From: Rhinopomastus cyanomelas
Lineage: Eukaryota; Chordata; Aves; Bucerotiformes; Rhinopomastidae
Reading direction: 5' to 3'
NCBI GenBank assembly: GCA_013400115.1
Contig: VXBP01007098.1
Span: 124,001 to 188,000, forward strand
Length of the DNA: 64,000 bases
Shown here piece by piece: positions 22,501 to 35,020 of this stretch; position 1 is the first letter of the stretch; every line of letters starts with the position of its first letter. Both the position numbers and the translations under genes were made by a program. The notes under the pieces were generated by a model that worked only from the letters and a program-made list of their open reading frames with translations, did not search any database and was not told the DNA's origin.

Positions 22501-23362
22501 ACAGCACACTCTTCCACACCTAATAAACAGCCTTCAGGAGCCTTGTATTCAAATTTCCTTTGGGTCTGAAGGTTTGGAAGCTTACCTTCAAAAAGAAGTT
22601 TGGAGTTTCTACTTGTGAATCTCTCTTCAAGAGGGGAACCTTTAGGGAAAACGAACCCTTGAGAAGAGCGCAGAGTAAGATACAACTCACATTCTAAGTG
22701 CTAAATACTCCAAACTACAGCTTTGCTGTATTGAAGGTCCACATCATTCTGGCTTTGCCTCAGAAGGTGGGTAAGCTGGTTAAACCTCCTCTGCAAGCTC
22801 ATAAGAGCAAGACAGCTGTGCTCCCCATCCCATCGCTCCAGATGCTGGCACAGCCATCTCCAGTGCCCTCCAAGGAAAGGGGCCCCAAATGCTATAGCTA
22901 AAATTTGCTGTTTCTTTATGGCAAATATCTTGCAGCCTGAGGAAAAGCAATTTTAGGTTCACTTCCTAGATAAGAATGAAAATTCCTTCCTGTTACTGAT
23001 TCCATAAAGGAGAATGAGCTAACCCGCAGCATCTGATAAAGTCACCCTCTAGTTCAGCTCTGGCTACGGGCTATGTTAGCACAGAAGCCAGGCAGCTCAG
23101 AAAGGTTTAATGCAAGAGGCACAGGAGAAAGAAAATGTCAAAATGATTTTGTTGTCCCACTCCCCTGAGGGGAACCCTCTTTGTTTTCCAGTCATGAGAC
23201 TGATGATCCCCCAGCAGTGACTGTGATTTCTGATTTGGTGAGTGAGTCACCTGGGACCAAAAGCATCTAAGATTTCAGATCTCAGTCCTAAGGTCTTTTT
23301 TGTCACTCACCGGTCTTCCCACAACCTTCCCACAGCCATAGATGTTTGCTCAGGGAAGGAGG
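19593..23362. other. Unannotated unique DNA
   Basis: Nearly 3.8 kb without a recognisable gene or repeat. The section 22040-22230 is pyrimidine-rich and gives several overlapping frames (up to 131 codons) whose hydrophobic composition follows from the T/C bias. A 129-codon minus-strand frame at 20407-20796 has one hydrophobic stretch but no known family. Confidence 0.5.
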
Positions 23363-23422
23363 TGGAGATCTTGATGATCTCTTGGGTCCCTTCCAGCCCC
23401 TAACATCCTATGATCCTATGAT
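23363..23422 (+). mobile_element. Old CR1 3' end fragment
   Basis: Sense-strand terminus with TCTTGATGATCTCTTGGGTC, CCTTCCAGCCCCTAACATCC, then TATGATCCTATGATC as a decayed octamer tail. About 60 bases remain. Confidence 0.8.
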
Positions 23423-25478
23423 CTTGGTGCATCCCTCTGCTGGCACAGCATGGTGCTCCCTCCCTCTTGGACAGAGGTGCAGGCCAGGGTGGCCCCTGGT
23501 GCTTTGTCCACCCAGCTGTGTCCGTAGGCACAGGGTGAAGGTTCAGGTGTGCATTTGACAAGTTAAACACCATGTTAACTGTTAATAAATCATACACTAA
23601 TGTGTTATATTGGTTATACACTAATCCTATTCACTACACTCTCAAGGATGTGGATACAAATGCTGCACTCTAGGCATCCTCCTGGGTCCCCACGGGTCTC
23701 ACATCACAAATGTTTTTGGAAACCATGTCCTCTGCTCCCTTGTTGTTGCTGATGCTTGTGCCACTGTTTGTTTTACTTTGCTTTTTGCTTAATAACTGAC
23801 AGATCCGGGAGTGGCAGCTGTAGCAACTCGCTGTGCAGCCAGGCAGTGAGGGGGATGCTGCTGGATGATGGAACATTGCCATCAGGGCGACAGCTTGCTT
23901 GAAAGGTGGTGACAAGTGGTACAAGAGTGGGAAATGTCTTTTCCAGATACCCAGGTTTAACCACTTCCCCTCCTTTCTCTTTCAAGTTTTCTTTCCATCT
24001 GGCTCATAGGTAGGGTTGCGCACACCAGCACCCACACACACAGCCAGGGTCTGGTTGCCACTCTTTGCACAGACAAACCCTCGGGCCAGCTCTATTTTAT
24101 TTTCACAAAGACGAAGGGAAAACATTCTCATGTATGGATTTGGCAGGAAACAGGAAGTGAGTGACAGCAACTGGGGCTGTGACCTGTGAGACCTTGTTTT
24201 CTAATGAAAAGTGATCTCAAGGCGCTGGGAGAAAAAAAGGGAAGAGAAGTCTGGCCCTGGGACTGCAAATCACAGGCTGTGATGACAAGAGGGGCCCTAA
24301 TAAAACTCAGCACCCTTCACTTTTAAATGAAATGAGTGGGGAGGGGGAGTGGGCAAAGGATAATTTATTGCCCAGAGATATCCTGGGGTATCACTTTCCT
24401 AGAAATGCCTTTCACTGGCCTGTAGAGCTTCAGTGATGGAAAAGGTGGATGCAGATCTGAGCAGCTCAGGTCTTTATTTGAACTAATTACAACAACTACG
24501 TAACAAGAAGATGTAAGAGGATGGGGACAAGAAGGTCTTGATCCTGTCTTGACAAATCCCCCAGCTGCCACATTCCTGAATCACAGAAAGTCACTCAGTG
24601 CTGCCAGAAACGAAAGGCTGGGACATCCAGGTGGCTCAACTGCACGGATGGCGTAGGTACATGATGCTGAGGAAACACATCCTTGCTCCAGCTCTGCTCT
24701 GACCACTGATTTCTAGCTTGTGTAGAGAAACCACAGGCTTAAGTGAATTTTGCTGCCATTTGCTGGCAGGCTGGCCCGTTCTTACAGTGACTATGATCAA
24801 CTACATTATCTCTAAGACATGCTCCTGTAGGGATGGAAACTCACTAAATGAACCTGCGTGACGGCAACAGGTAGAGTCCGACGTGCTGGGAAGTGCCAGG
24901 ACTCACGGGAGCTTCCGGCTCCCCCTTGGAGGAGCTGTTTAGTCACTTCTGATTTCTTTGTTCCACTTTGTTGGGTTTTGTGGGTTTGTACTATAATTTT
25001 TTAAACAAAAACAAACCCATGGTAATAGACAAACTTGGAAGCCTCAGAAATTCTGCTGATACAGGCACTTCTAGTACTGAGACACCGACATCTCTTTGCA
25101 ACTGTGAAAACAGGCTGGAAGCCAGAAGACCACAAGTCCCCACACAACACTCCATGCAAACCCCTTTCTGGTCGAGCTGGAAATAGATGCCTTTCCCAAA
25201 GGATTTTCAGTAGCTCTGCTTCTGGACCCAGAAAAGTTTTAATTAAATTAAATAGAAGGGAAGACAGAAAGGAAAATTAATTAAGAGGGGTTTTGTTTGT
25301 TTGATCTTACTAGAGAGTTCAGCTCAATTTTTATGGAATCTTTAGGCAGAGATCCTGGTTTGTTTAATCTATCCATCTAATTATTATTATATTTCTAGTA
25401 GGGTGAACACCAAAGAGCAAATGAAAGATAATGAAATAAACAGAGACAAGCATGGCTCTGCCCCAGAGCTGTCCCATG
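23423..25478. other. Unannotated unique DNA
   Basis: No gene is recognised. A small imperfect repeat of TACACTAAT occurs at 23592-23627. An AT-rich patch with ATTATTATTATATTT lies around 25379. Confidence 0.5.
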
Positions 25479-26180
25479 TCGAGTGGTTCAACTCTCCGCA
25501 GCAGAGCTTTCAGGACTCAGCTGGCCCCAATAAAGGGGTGTCACACTGGGAAAGCTGGGCTGCCTTCTGCCCCCTGCTCAGGGTGAGGGGGGAGAGCTGC
25601 ATTTTCGCAAAACAGTTACCTCCTGGATGCACTGGGCACAAACCCACTCACAACATCGCTGCAAGCCTCAGGAACAAAACGTGCCCGTGGCTGCGCTTCG
25701 GGGCTGTGTCTGGTGAGCAAGCAGCGCAGCTGCTGGCAGAGCAGCTGGCTTCCAAAGCACCTGTCAAAATCTGCCCTGCCACCACCACCACCACCACCGC
25801 AGCTTCCTCTCCCACATAGTCACACCTCTCCTCCTCCTCTTCCTCCACAAGCCCCTCCCCAGTCCTCCCTGTCCGGTACTGGAGCTGGCTACCAGCCGCT
25901 GCCAGGGTGCGGTAGTCCGTGGGGTGGGAAATGACTGGACGTGGGAAAGCTGCTCGTCCCCTCGCCCGTCCTGCTGTGGCAGTTGACACTGCTTGGGTTG
26001 GTTCTGCTCCCTGTGCCTGGCCGCCTCCGCTCCTGGGAAAGCCCAGGGAATGGGAACACCGAGGTTCCAGCCTGTCTCGCTGGTCCCTGCCAGGGCTTCC
26101 CCCTGCCCTCTGCGTGGTTCACAGAACAAGCTGCCTTTGCTTGCGCGGCTATTCCGGGCACCTTGGCACCACCCCTGAGC
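25479..26180. other. GC-rich patch with short tandem repeats
   Basis: This section is visibly richer in G+C and CpG than its surroundings. It carries a run of CCA triplets (25779-25798) and a CTC-rich run (25827-25846). Several overlapping frames on both strands follow from the composition. It could mark a weak CpG island, but no promoter element or first exon can be shown. Confidence 0.35.
25779..25846. repeat. CCA and CTC microsatellites
   Basis: Six to seven CCA units at 25779-25798, then an imperfect CTC/TCC run at 25827-25846. On the plus strand they read as proline-rich frames, which is a translation artefact of the repeat. Confidence 0.9.
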
Positions 26181-27519
26181 AGAGCCTAGTGCTCAGGGCA
26201 GCTTTCTGAGGCAAATTGCTGTGAACTCTCCCTTCAAATTCCAGATTGAGGGATTGAGGATGAAGGATTTTCACACTCCACAAAAGTCGAGGACAGACCA
26301 AGCTAAAGTTTTCAAGAAAACTCCACGTTGGTGGATGTTCTCCTCTACACCAGGTTTGGATCTTGTGAATTTTTGTGCTGCAGCAGTCTGAAAATAGTAG
26401 GTATCTTCTTACGACTCTGTGCACAGTAACTCCTAGGATTTATCCCATAAAGTCCCTGAGAACCAGCAGAGTGTGGAAAACTGGATGCCAGCAGATCCCA
26501 GATAGCCTTGATCCAGTACTGTAATCATCACAACAACTTTCCCAGCCTTCAGTTAACACAGTGATACTGAAAGAAAATCCTACCCCTCCTACCCAGAGGA
26601 AAAGGACATTAATTTTAGCCCAAACATCTGGTATCTTCCTGATACCAGCAAGAAACAACAGAAAGAGATCTCTGTCTGCTGTTGTGTTTACTGACGGGGT
26701 GCATGCAGGGTTTGGGGAATCATACAGATGCCTAAACAGAAAGAGAGAAGGAAGAAACAAGGCAAAAGAATAAATTTTGAGCACACTGAAAGATGAAAGG
26801 CAGTAGAGAACCGACCTGACATGTGCTTACTCTTGGAGTGAATGTGATCAGAGTGGGATCCAACCTGGAAGAGGTCCCATTATGGTTTTCTCCAGTGGAT
26901 ACAGCCCTTGTTGCAATAGATATGTTAAGAGCAGCCTTAGCAAGCAGTGAGGGGACAGAGAGAGATCAATGCCTGAAGAACAGCCTCTTACTAAAGCTTT
27001 TTGCTTTTCATTCCTGGCTGTAATCCAGAAGGGAAGCAGCCACTATGCTTGAACCCTAAAAATAAACCAAGCAGAAGTGCTTGTGATGTTAGGTTGGTGC
27101 TGTTGGTAAGCAGAGCAGTATATCTGGAACAGGAGTTTCTGCTGCATACTGTGTTTATGTATGTATGTATAGATTCTGTACGTTGTGTTGGGAAACATAC
27201 CCCTGCTCCTCCTGGACATTCGTGCTTTACCAGAGCTGCTCAGAGACGCGACGCACCTGCAGATCTGCTTCAGGGGCGATATCCCAGTGCTGCCAGGGTG
27301 GAGCTGACATCTGCTCAAACATTAACACAGGCCTTGGATCCATCATTTTACAGTGTGTAAACTGCTGTGAGTAAATGATAAACTGTTCTGGGCGCAGCCC
27401 TGGTTGCCAAGTACTTGTGTTTCACATTGTTGCTGTGAGAGGAAAAGCAAATACCTGTCGTCTGAAAAAAGGTAAACAGAAAAGATGCTGCATGTTGATG
27501 TCTTACTCTCCTAAATAAA
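26181..27519. other. Unannotated unique DNA
   Basis: No gene is recognised. A short TATG tetranucleotide run occurs near 27156-27170. Confidence 0.5.
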
Positions 27520-27648
27520 TCGTAGAACAGCTTAGGTTGGAAGGGACCTCTGAGATCATCTAGTTCCCATCCCTTGCAATGGGCAGGGATATCTGTCACC
27601 AGACCAAATTGCTCAGAGCCTCATCCAGCTCGCGCTGGCTAACACCAA
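27520..27648 (-). mobile_element. Old CR1 3' end
   Basis: Antisense CR1 terminus: CAGCTTAGGTTGGAAGGGAC, CTGAGATCATCTAGTTCCCA, GCAATGGGCAGGGATATC, then TTGCTCAGAGCCTCATCCAG. It is an older subfamily of the same type as the host element at 14345-15012. Confidence 0.9.
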
Positions 27649-30084
27649 GCACCAGGATCCCAACCCAGCCACCCGTCATTTCTACCCACACTACAGCCAG
27701 GAACACTGGTTGCAGCTGGGCTGCCACACAGCACCACAGTGCAGGGAGGCCACGCATGTTTGGGCTCAATGCAGTAGTTCACCAGAGGTGCTATGTTGTA
27801 GCTGATGTCCTACATCCTTGCTGGCAGGTCCCCTCTTGATGGGGCAGCAGAAGACAGCTTGGCTTCTGTTTGCCCCATTGAGATAAAAAATGTGATGAGG
27901 TTCAGGAAAAGGTTAACTATTCATTCAGAGAGAAGGCATTTTGCTACTATGCTGGCTGGGACAGACACTGCAATAGCCATTAATCTCCATGTTCCTGGCT
28001 GAAAGCTCATCATGGGCTGGGCTCAAGTCAGTCTGGCCTCCCTGAGCCCTGTGGAGGATTGTGCAATCACTGACGAGGTTCATCATCTGAGGTGAGAGGG
28101 GAGGGCGTCACCTTCCTCTAAAGCATCCGGCACCAACTGTGGTCAGCAGCAGGATGCTGGCTGCAGTGGATATGGCCACGCTCCAGTATGGCAACAGATA
28201 CACACCCTCCACTGAATGAAAACAGCAGACGCAGCCGGATGTCACCTCCAGCCAGGTTACCCTTTTCGTGTGCACACGTGCCACACTCGCCCACACCCTT
28301 CAGCTTGCCCAGCCCCTGCAGGGAACTCCAGTGTTTAGATCATTTCTTCTCAACTTAGGGACCCTACACTGCTTCCTGCAGACGTCAGTGGGCACTTGTC
28401 ATCACATCCCAAGAGTTTGTGATCCCTAGTATTCAGATGCTTCAAGATGCAGCATCAGGCAAGAGGATACAGCTGCTGCAAAGCTGCAGAAGAGAACATA
28501 ATCCAGCGCTGCTGACAGGTGGTTGATTCCTGACTCAGAGTTGAAATGACTTCATCAGTCTTTAATAAGAAGGTCTTACGCGCTTCATTATTACTGTCCT
28601 TCCTTTCTCCAATGTTTTTGTGGGCTCCATGTGTGTGCTTGTGCACATCTCGGTTGTCCTCTCCCCTCACCATGCTCCTCCCTCCACCTCATAGCAGTGT
28701 GCGCTGCAGACTTCCTCTTACACTTTTATAAGCTGCCAGGAGGGAAGTGACCTGGTTACACGTCCAGCTCCACGAGCTGCCTCAGCAGTGCTTTTCCTCC
28801 CTCCCTGCAGCAGCCCTGGGTGAGCACAACGTCCTCGGTCTGGCAGTGCTTTTGAAGCAGGGAGTTCTGCAGCACAGTTCACCACCACAGTTCACAGAGC
28901 TGACATCTGCACTCACTGGCTTCTGACAGCTTGTAACGAAGCCTGTAGTCACTGACTTCAGGCAGAAGCTGTGGTATAAGATGATGATTTATTACTATTA
29001 CTATTTTTATTAGCAGTATTGTTATCATCACTGTGAGCTCATGACAGTAGATGCTCCTCTGGAAATAGCTCATTAATCATGAGAGTTGCCCATGGAGATG
29101 CTGCCCAGAGCTCTGATCCAGCAGAACTTACGCAGCAGGATGCCCATGTTTATCAGTGAGGAAGTGCACAGGTCTGACTCTGTGTGTGAGTGTCCTCACT
29201 AGATCCTGAAGGCAGCAGAAAGAGAAAGTCCTACCCATCCTCAGCTGGTGCTTGTAGAAATGTTTGCACCAAACAAACTTTCTGTTTGTTTCTGCCCTTC
29301 TAAACAGTCAGGAAGTCGAATTTGCCTTCACTGAGATTCAAAGTGACCCTTCAGCAGTCCCTCACAATTTTTAACTCTTTTAACGTTTTCTGAAGCTTTG
29401 AGTATATGAACACCTATCTTCAACTGTTCTCCTGGATCCCTGTGGTTACCTGTGAAACCAAAGATTTTACTGTAATTGGGAAGGTTTTAGATTTCTTGCC
29501 AACGCCATAGTACCGTGGATGTTAGAAAAAGAACTGCCTAACAGTTGAAAGTCTGTTCAACTGTTGTGCATCACCTGTCTAGGTCTAACCACCTGGGGGT
29601 TAACACAGGTATCACTTGGAAAGATGCCTCATACAGTAAAAACACAGCAATTGTTCTTTCTGGATTTGTACCTGTGTGTTCCACTGCTCAGTTTTAGCTC
29701 CAGACCTGCCAATATTTTCATCATTTTTTTCCAGATTTATGGTAAGAAGCCAGGGAAAGAGATTTCAGGGAAGTCCATTTTAAGAAGTCATATGTAGACT
29801 AGAGAAAGTTTTATCCTATTTGTTCTAAAGTTCCGTGTTAGAATAAAGCCACTTGCAGATCGTGCTTGCTGGTTTATGAGGCGCTTGGAGAAGCTGACTC
29901 ACTTTCAGCCACTAACATGGTAAAATACCTACAACGAACTACCAGATCCCAAATGCTTCTGGGACTGGATCCCAACGGGGACCCAGCAGCAGAGACACTT
30001 GAAATGGACTCAGGATCCTGTTCTTCACTGGAGAAACATATGGAGGTCAACAGAGGTGGCCAAGCAACCTCATTTCTCATTGCT
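27649..30084. other. Unannotated unique DNA
   Basis: No gene is recognised. The section 28978-29035 is AT-rich (TTATTACTATTACTATTT). Other stretches show nothing distinctive. Confidence 0.5.
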
Positions 30085-30270
30085 GCCTCATATTCAGCTG
30101 GCTGTTGACCACTACACCCATGTCCTTGTCCACAAGGCAGTTCCCAGCCACTCTCCTGAAAGCCTGTAGCATTGCCTGGAGCTGTTGTGACCCAAGTGTA
30201 GAACCTATCCATTGGCCTTGCTGAAGTTCATTCAGGTGCCCTCAAACCCTAGATCCTGTCTGTCCAGGTG
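30085..30270 (-). mobile_element. CR1 internal ORF2 fragment lacking a 3' tail
   Basis: Antisense match to the CR1 region encoding the end of the reverse transcriptase: ATTCAGCTGGCTGTTGACCA, CAGTTCCCAGCCACTCTCC, AAGCCTGTAGCATTGC, GTTGTGACCCAAGTG and CTTGCTGAAGTTCATTCAGG. There is no octamer tail on its 3' (low-coordinate) side, so the end has been deleted or eroded. The frame is broken. Confidence 0.85.
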
Positions 30271-30734
30271 TAGTCCTGTCCAGTGCAACACCTGATGTCT
30301 GTGCAAAACCTGCATGAGCTATTTTTAGTGCTGTGCTGCCTTGTGAGGGAGCAGTATCAAAAGACTTTGTAAATCCAAATCTATTGCATATCCTGTACCA
30401 GTGGCTTTGGAAAACCAGAACCTGTATGAGACGTGCCCTTGCTGCTCCAGTCTAGCACACGAGAGCTGCCCTGGGGGAAGATCCCATGCAGGAGGGGTAT
30501 CAGCACTCCCAGATGTAACGCTGGAGCACACCAGCTCCATTCCAGATCATTGCCATGCAGATAAACTCTTGTAATTAGCTTCCCTCTCCTCTCCCCGACA
30601 TCTTGACTAACCTGCCTGTTCAAAAGAATTGATCTCCCTCAACGTCCTATTTGAGAGCAAAACCTTTGGCTGCTCTCCAGGCTGCGATGAGCACACTGGT
30701 GTTGTAGGGCTCATGCCCATCTCTGTGTGGCTGT
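30271..30734. other. Unannotated unique DNA
   Basis: No gene or recognisable repeat is present. Confidence 0.5.
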
Positions 30735-30754
30735 GGGGAGGGAGGGGAAGAGGG
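30735..30754 (+). other. Potential G-quadruplex
   Basis: Four G runs of 4, 3, 4 and 3 with loops of 1, 1 and 4 bases on the plus strand. This is a tight canonical motif. Confidence 0.7.
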
Positions 30755-31167
30755 AAGGTGTTGGCAGGGATGAAATGTCTTTCCTAGCTGCGATAGTGTA
30801 TTGGGAGAAGAGAAATGTTGTAACTGGGGGGTGTTTGGGTTGTCATGAATTCCCTTATGAAGAACCAGAGGGCACACAGTTGCCTGGTGGAACTTGCTGT
30901 TTTGACTACATATTTGCACTGACTCTGAAAACACGAGGGCTTTCCCTTTCCCTTGCAGGGTTGGTACTGCCCAGCTGCTTCGCTGCCTCTAACAGCTTTG
31001 ATTTGGAAGCAGAAGAAACAGGGAGACCATCGAGCTGGGCACAGGGATGGAAGTACCTGTCATACAGGACTGGTCACAGTGGGCAGCAGCCTGCCCCATG
31101 TCCTGAAGCCCCTCCCCTTGTCCCCCAAAACCACTCTACCTCTGGCTTATTTACAGAGAGAGCTGAA

Positions 31168-31207
31168 GCTTTGAGAGAACAGAGGCTTTGAGAGAACAGA
31201 GGCTTTG
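31168..31207. repeat. 17-bp tandem repeat
   Basis: GCTTTGAGAGAACAGAG occurs twice in perfect tandem, followed by a partial third unit (GCTTTG). It is likely length-variable between individuals. Confidence 0.95.
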
Positions 31208-31962
31208 TCCTGTTGTCTACAACAGAGACGTGTTTATTGCTCTTTTTCAGTTCTGAATCACAATTTTCTCTGACCCCTTGGCAGCCGTTCTCAATCCCCT
31301 AGAGACCTTTGCACATTATATTGGAAGAGGTTATTTTCTTTTGATCAAGTGGATGCTATCTACTACCTACAGGCTTCGCCAAGGTCCACGGTAAATACTA
31401 TCAAGTAATTATTTCCAACTGTAGTATCTGTCTAGTCCACCCACTACACTAATTTTTAAGTGTGAAGGCTACACATGTTGTTGTTACCCTTTGTGATTAA
31501 ATCCACACACCATTCAACTCAGCTTTTCCTTTCAGGATCTGGTTTTTCCACGGCTAGCTTTTCCTTTCTTGGCATTTACCTCCTATCACTGACTGAGCCC
31601 AGTGGGACTGGGAGGTGCTGGCCCTAAGTCCTCACTTAGTCTGGAGATTGTTTCTCATTATGGAGGTGGTTTTGACTGTCCTTTCTAAGTTTCTCAATCT
31701 CCTGTGCCCTATGGTTTCCCTGGCCTGAACATACAGAACACACCATCCCACACGCCAAGTCATACTGAAAAAATGGACAAGATGTACTTTTTGCATGTAT
31801 TAGACCAGGTGAGCTCATTTCAGGGCAGTGTAGAGATGGTTTGGAACCCGAAGGCACAGGAAGAGGCCAGTGACAAGCACAAACCCAACTGGGGCTGGGC
31901 AAGCAGAACTCCACAGAGTTCGCCCTGGTCCCAGTTGAGGCCAGCAACACTTCATGCCAGGA
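31208..31962. other. Unannotated unique DNA
   Basis: No gene or recognisable repeat is present. Confidence 0.5.
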
Positions 31963-32210
31963 AAGACAGTCCTTTTACTGCAGCTCTCAGCTTGACACTG
32001 TAAGAGAACTTCTTTGCCTGTGACTTGCTCAGCTGTACAGAAAAACCTCCTGGATGAAGGGATCTGCCCTCCTCACCAAACCCCAAACGGTGTCCAGCGT
32101 CGAGCACTGCTGAGGAGAGGGCACTTACTTTTCTGCTCAACAAAGCAAAGCTGGGGCACAGCCTGCAAGCAGGGAGAGGAGCTGAACTCATTGGCTAATC
32201 TGCTGCAGAT
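31963..32210 (+). repeat. First copy of a ~248-bp false duplication
   Basis: It begins AAGACAGTCCTTTTACTGCA and ends at the N at 32211. The next 247 bases repeat it. Differences seen are a 3-base indel, a 4-base indel and about three substitutions, a level typical of two alleles. Confidence 0.93.
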
Positions 32211-32211
32211 N
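32211..32211. other. Single-N assembly join
   Basis: One N separates two near-identical segments, consistent with two overlapping contig ends that were joined and not merged. Confidence 0.95.
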
Positions 32212-32458
32212 AAGACAGTCCTTTTACTGCAGCTCTCAGCTTGACACTGTAAGAGAAGAACTTCTTTGCCTGTGACTTGCTCAGCTGTACAGAAAAACCT
32301 CCTGGATGAGGGGATCTGCCCTCCTCACCAAACCCCAAACGGTGTCCAGCGTCGAGCACTGCTGAGGGGAGGGCACTTTTCTGCTCAACAAAGCAAAGCC
32401 GGGGCACAGCCTGCAAGCAGGGAGAGGAGCTGAACTCATTGGCTAATCTGCTGCAGAT
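32212..32458 (+). repeat. Second copy of the ~248-bp false duplication
   Basis: It repeats 31963-32210 with allele-like differences (GAGAAGAACTT against GAGAACTT; GCACTTTTCTG against GCACTTACTTTTCTG). Both copies end CTGCTGCAGAT. This copy runs on into the following unique DNA. Confidence 0.93.
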
Positions 32459-33291
32459 TATTTCCCCAGCTCTATTAATTACCATTTGGAAGGTTAAATG
32501 CCCTTGAGCCATCGTTCACCTAAGGTTTGCCCCTGCATTGACTTCAATGAAAAATCCTTAATGGTGGTGGTAGCTGCAGCAGCAGCTCTGAATTTTCAAA
32601 CCCTCCCGAGGCAAGAAAACATGATTTTCCCCTTGATTTTATGGTCTGTTGAATCCTCTGTTTTTCTTGTTGTATAGCAGGAATAATATCCGTGGCCTTG
32701 GAGTATTCTTGTGGTTTTCCAAACGCCTCGGATTTAATTTGGCATTTTTCACACACACACAAAATTTATTGCCTCCTATACTACTTCACTGTGAATGTTG
32801 TTCCTTCCCCAGTTCTGTGGAGGGGTCCTGGAGCCTAACAATTGTCCTGCAGAGCTGCTTCTCAGCTGGTGAGGAGCCCTGCCTTGTGCCTCAGCAGGCA
32901 GGGATCACACAAGAAGACAGACCCCAATCGGGAGAAGAGGTCAGCCTGAACCTTTAGCATTGGCCTGAGCTCCAAACACCCATCCCCAGAAAATAAATAA
33001 GAAAACATAATAAGATGCACACACAGGGTCTTTGTTGCAAAGTCCAAGCCCCAACATGTAAGAATAAGCTTTGTGAGCAGGGCGGTCTCTGCAGTGAAAG
33101 GAGCCCCGGGGCAGACAGCAGGGACCCGAATTGTTCTGGCTAATGGTGCCCACTCTGTGGCTGGGGCTCAGCAGGATGTCCAGGGGTTGGGTCGTCATGT
33201 CTACCCCTCTCCAGAGGCTGGCATTTGGGTTACCAGCTCCACAAAAAAGAGCATGCTTATAGCATAGAGTAAATGGTCTCCAGGCTGTACC
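32459..33291. other. Unannotated unique DNA
   Basis: No gene is recognised. A short CA run (CACACACACACA) is at 32751-32760. Confidence 0.5.
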
Positions 33292-33371
33292 AGACGTGGG
33301 GGCTGCTGCTTGTTACCTTTACTGTCCAAGGTTCGGACTCAGATGTGGGGGTTCCTGCCTGTTACTCTAAT
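33292..33371. repeat. Imperfect tandem duplication, 49-bp period
   Basis: AGACGTGGGGGCTGCTGCTT at 33292 recurs as AGATGTGGGGGTTCCTGCCT at 33341. Both are followed by GTTAC and a similar end. It is an old local duplication. Confidence 0.75.
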
Positions 33372-35020
33372 GGAATAAATTCCCCAAAACAAATTCCCCT
33401 CTGTAGGATTTACAGTTTGGAGTTTCAGGGCTGGCACAGCCCTGGATGGAGAAAGGGGATAATAAAGGCATCTCCCATTAAATGTGCACTCAACACTCAG
33501 GCTTCTATTTTGCTACCTCCTGCAGATGCCATCTGTGTTTTCACATTCCTATGGGCAGGGGAGTGCATGAAATGTAACTTTAGGGTGCTCTCAAGCCAAA
33601 GGGAAACTCAGGGCAGAAGCCACAGCAGCCCTTTTCTCCTTTCACAACCACTGCAAAAGGGCTGCAGAGCATCCTAGTACCAGTGCTCTTTCTTGCACAG
33701 AAGCGTGTGGAGACTGACTGTGGCTGTTTGGCTACAATACATGGTGCCAGTGCTTCCGACTTGCAGCCAAAATGCCTGAACCCTACAACGGATGCAAAGG
33801 GCATGTGTGGAATTAAACAAAGAATAACATGCCCAATGTGCTGTCATGGGGTAGTAGGACAATTGCAACCTTGAAGTCCCAGCCCCTGTTTACAGGAACA
33901 CCTTGAAGCTCTGTAATCCTAATGGAACCTGAAGCATCTTTTCTGTGCATGAAGTCCATGCTTCAAGGCCCTTTAGGGTGCTCCAAAGTCCACAGGGCTA
34001 CCCATAGCATCATACCTCTCTTCATGAAAGGCTATTGCCCCGTGCTGCACAGACACGCTGCAGAGCAGAAAAGGTCATCTGCAACACCTTCATGGAAGAG
34101 TGAACTTATGTCACTGGGCTTGATGGTAGGTTGAGTCAGGATCCAAGCCTGTAGGAAGACAGTAAATAGCTGCCAGCATCTCTCTGCCATACATCTCATT
34201 AAAGTCACTGGTGTATCTGCAGAAATTCAGATACACAGCTGAAGGAACTTCAGTCTTTACATATTTTAGCTCACTTTGTTACTAAACATCTGAAAGGAGG
34301 GGAACCACATGACCTGGCAGTGCTTTGCATTAGGCAATCCCCTTTCAACACGGAATAGATGAGATGATTCTATTTCCAGATTGGGATCAGGTCAGATCAC
34401 TATCACCTCCCTTCCTTTGCCTGACCCTTTATTCCCAACCCCACTGTCAGCTCTTGTGGTGACGAGCAGTGTCCTTCACATGTTGCTGAGACATGTGAAA
34501 CGCCATGGGAAAGGCTTCCTGCAATGGACCCGACTTCCACTTCTAAGGGCAGCAGCCAGCAGTGAGGATGTAGGATGCCATGCCACACCTCGCCTTTCCT
34601 ACAGTCCCCACCCAAGGTCAGGGCTGCCAGACTCTGTGCTCTCATTGAATACGTGAAGGGAAAACTGGTCTCTCCCTCACCTCTGGTCAATTGGACTGTA
34701 CCTTTAGGTGCAAGTGTGTGTCCAATGGGCAGGGAGCAAAGCCTGAAGTCTGTACTGCCCGTTGCTGGCTCCAGACTGAGAGAGACGAGGGCTTTCAGAT
34801 TTCCCAACATGGAGCAGAGCAACACAGAGTTATATGAGTGTCTGCAGCTACAGTCACCCCAGCACCTACTGGGAAACAGAAGGCAGCCAGAGGGAGCAGG
34901 AGGGATAATGGATGACTGGACAGACTACCCCTCTCAGTGGGTCAGGTCATTATGCTCTCATTCTAGTTTGGGTCTCAACCAGGTAAAGAGTAAAGGATGT
35001 TACTAGGAGGCTTTTGTGTT
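33372..35020. other. Unannotated unique DNA
   Basis: No gene is recognised. Overlapping frames of 140 and 143 codons (34403-34825 minus, 34575-35006 plus) have no known domain and shadow each other. Confidence 0.5.

Noticed and set aside
25648..26129. Proline- or glutamate-rich frames in the GC-rich patch
   Set aside because: The residues come from translating the CCA and CTC microsatellites. Several frames on both strands are open for the same reason.
30727..31191. 154-codon plus-strand frame
   Set aside because: It starts in a G-rich tract and ends in a tandem repeat. No domain or homology is visible.
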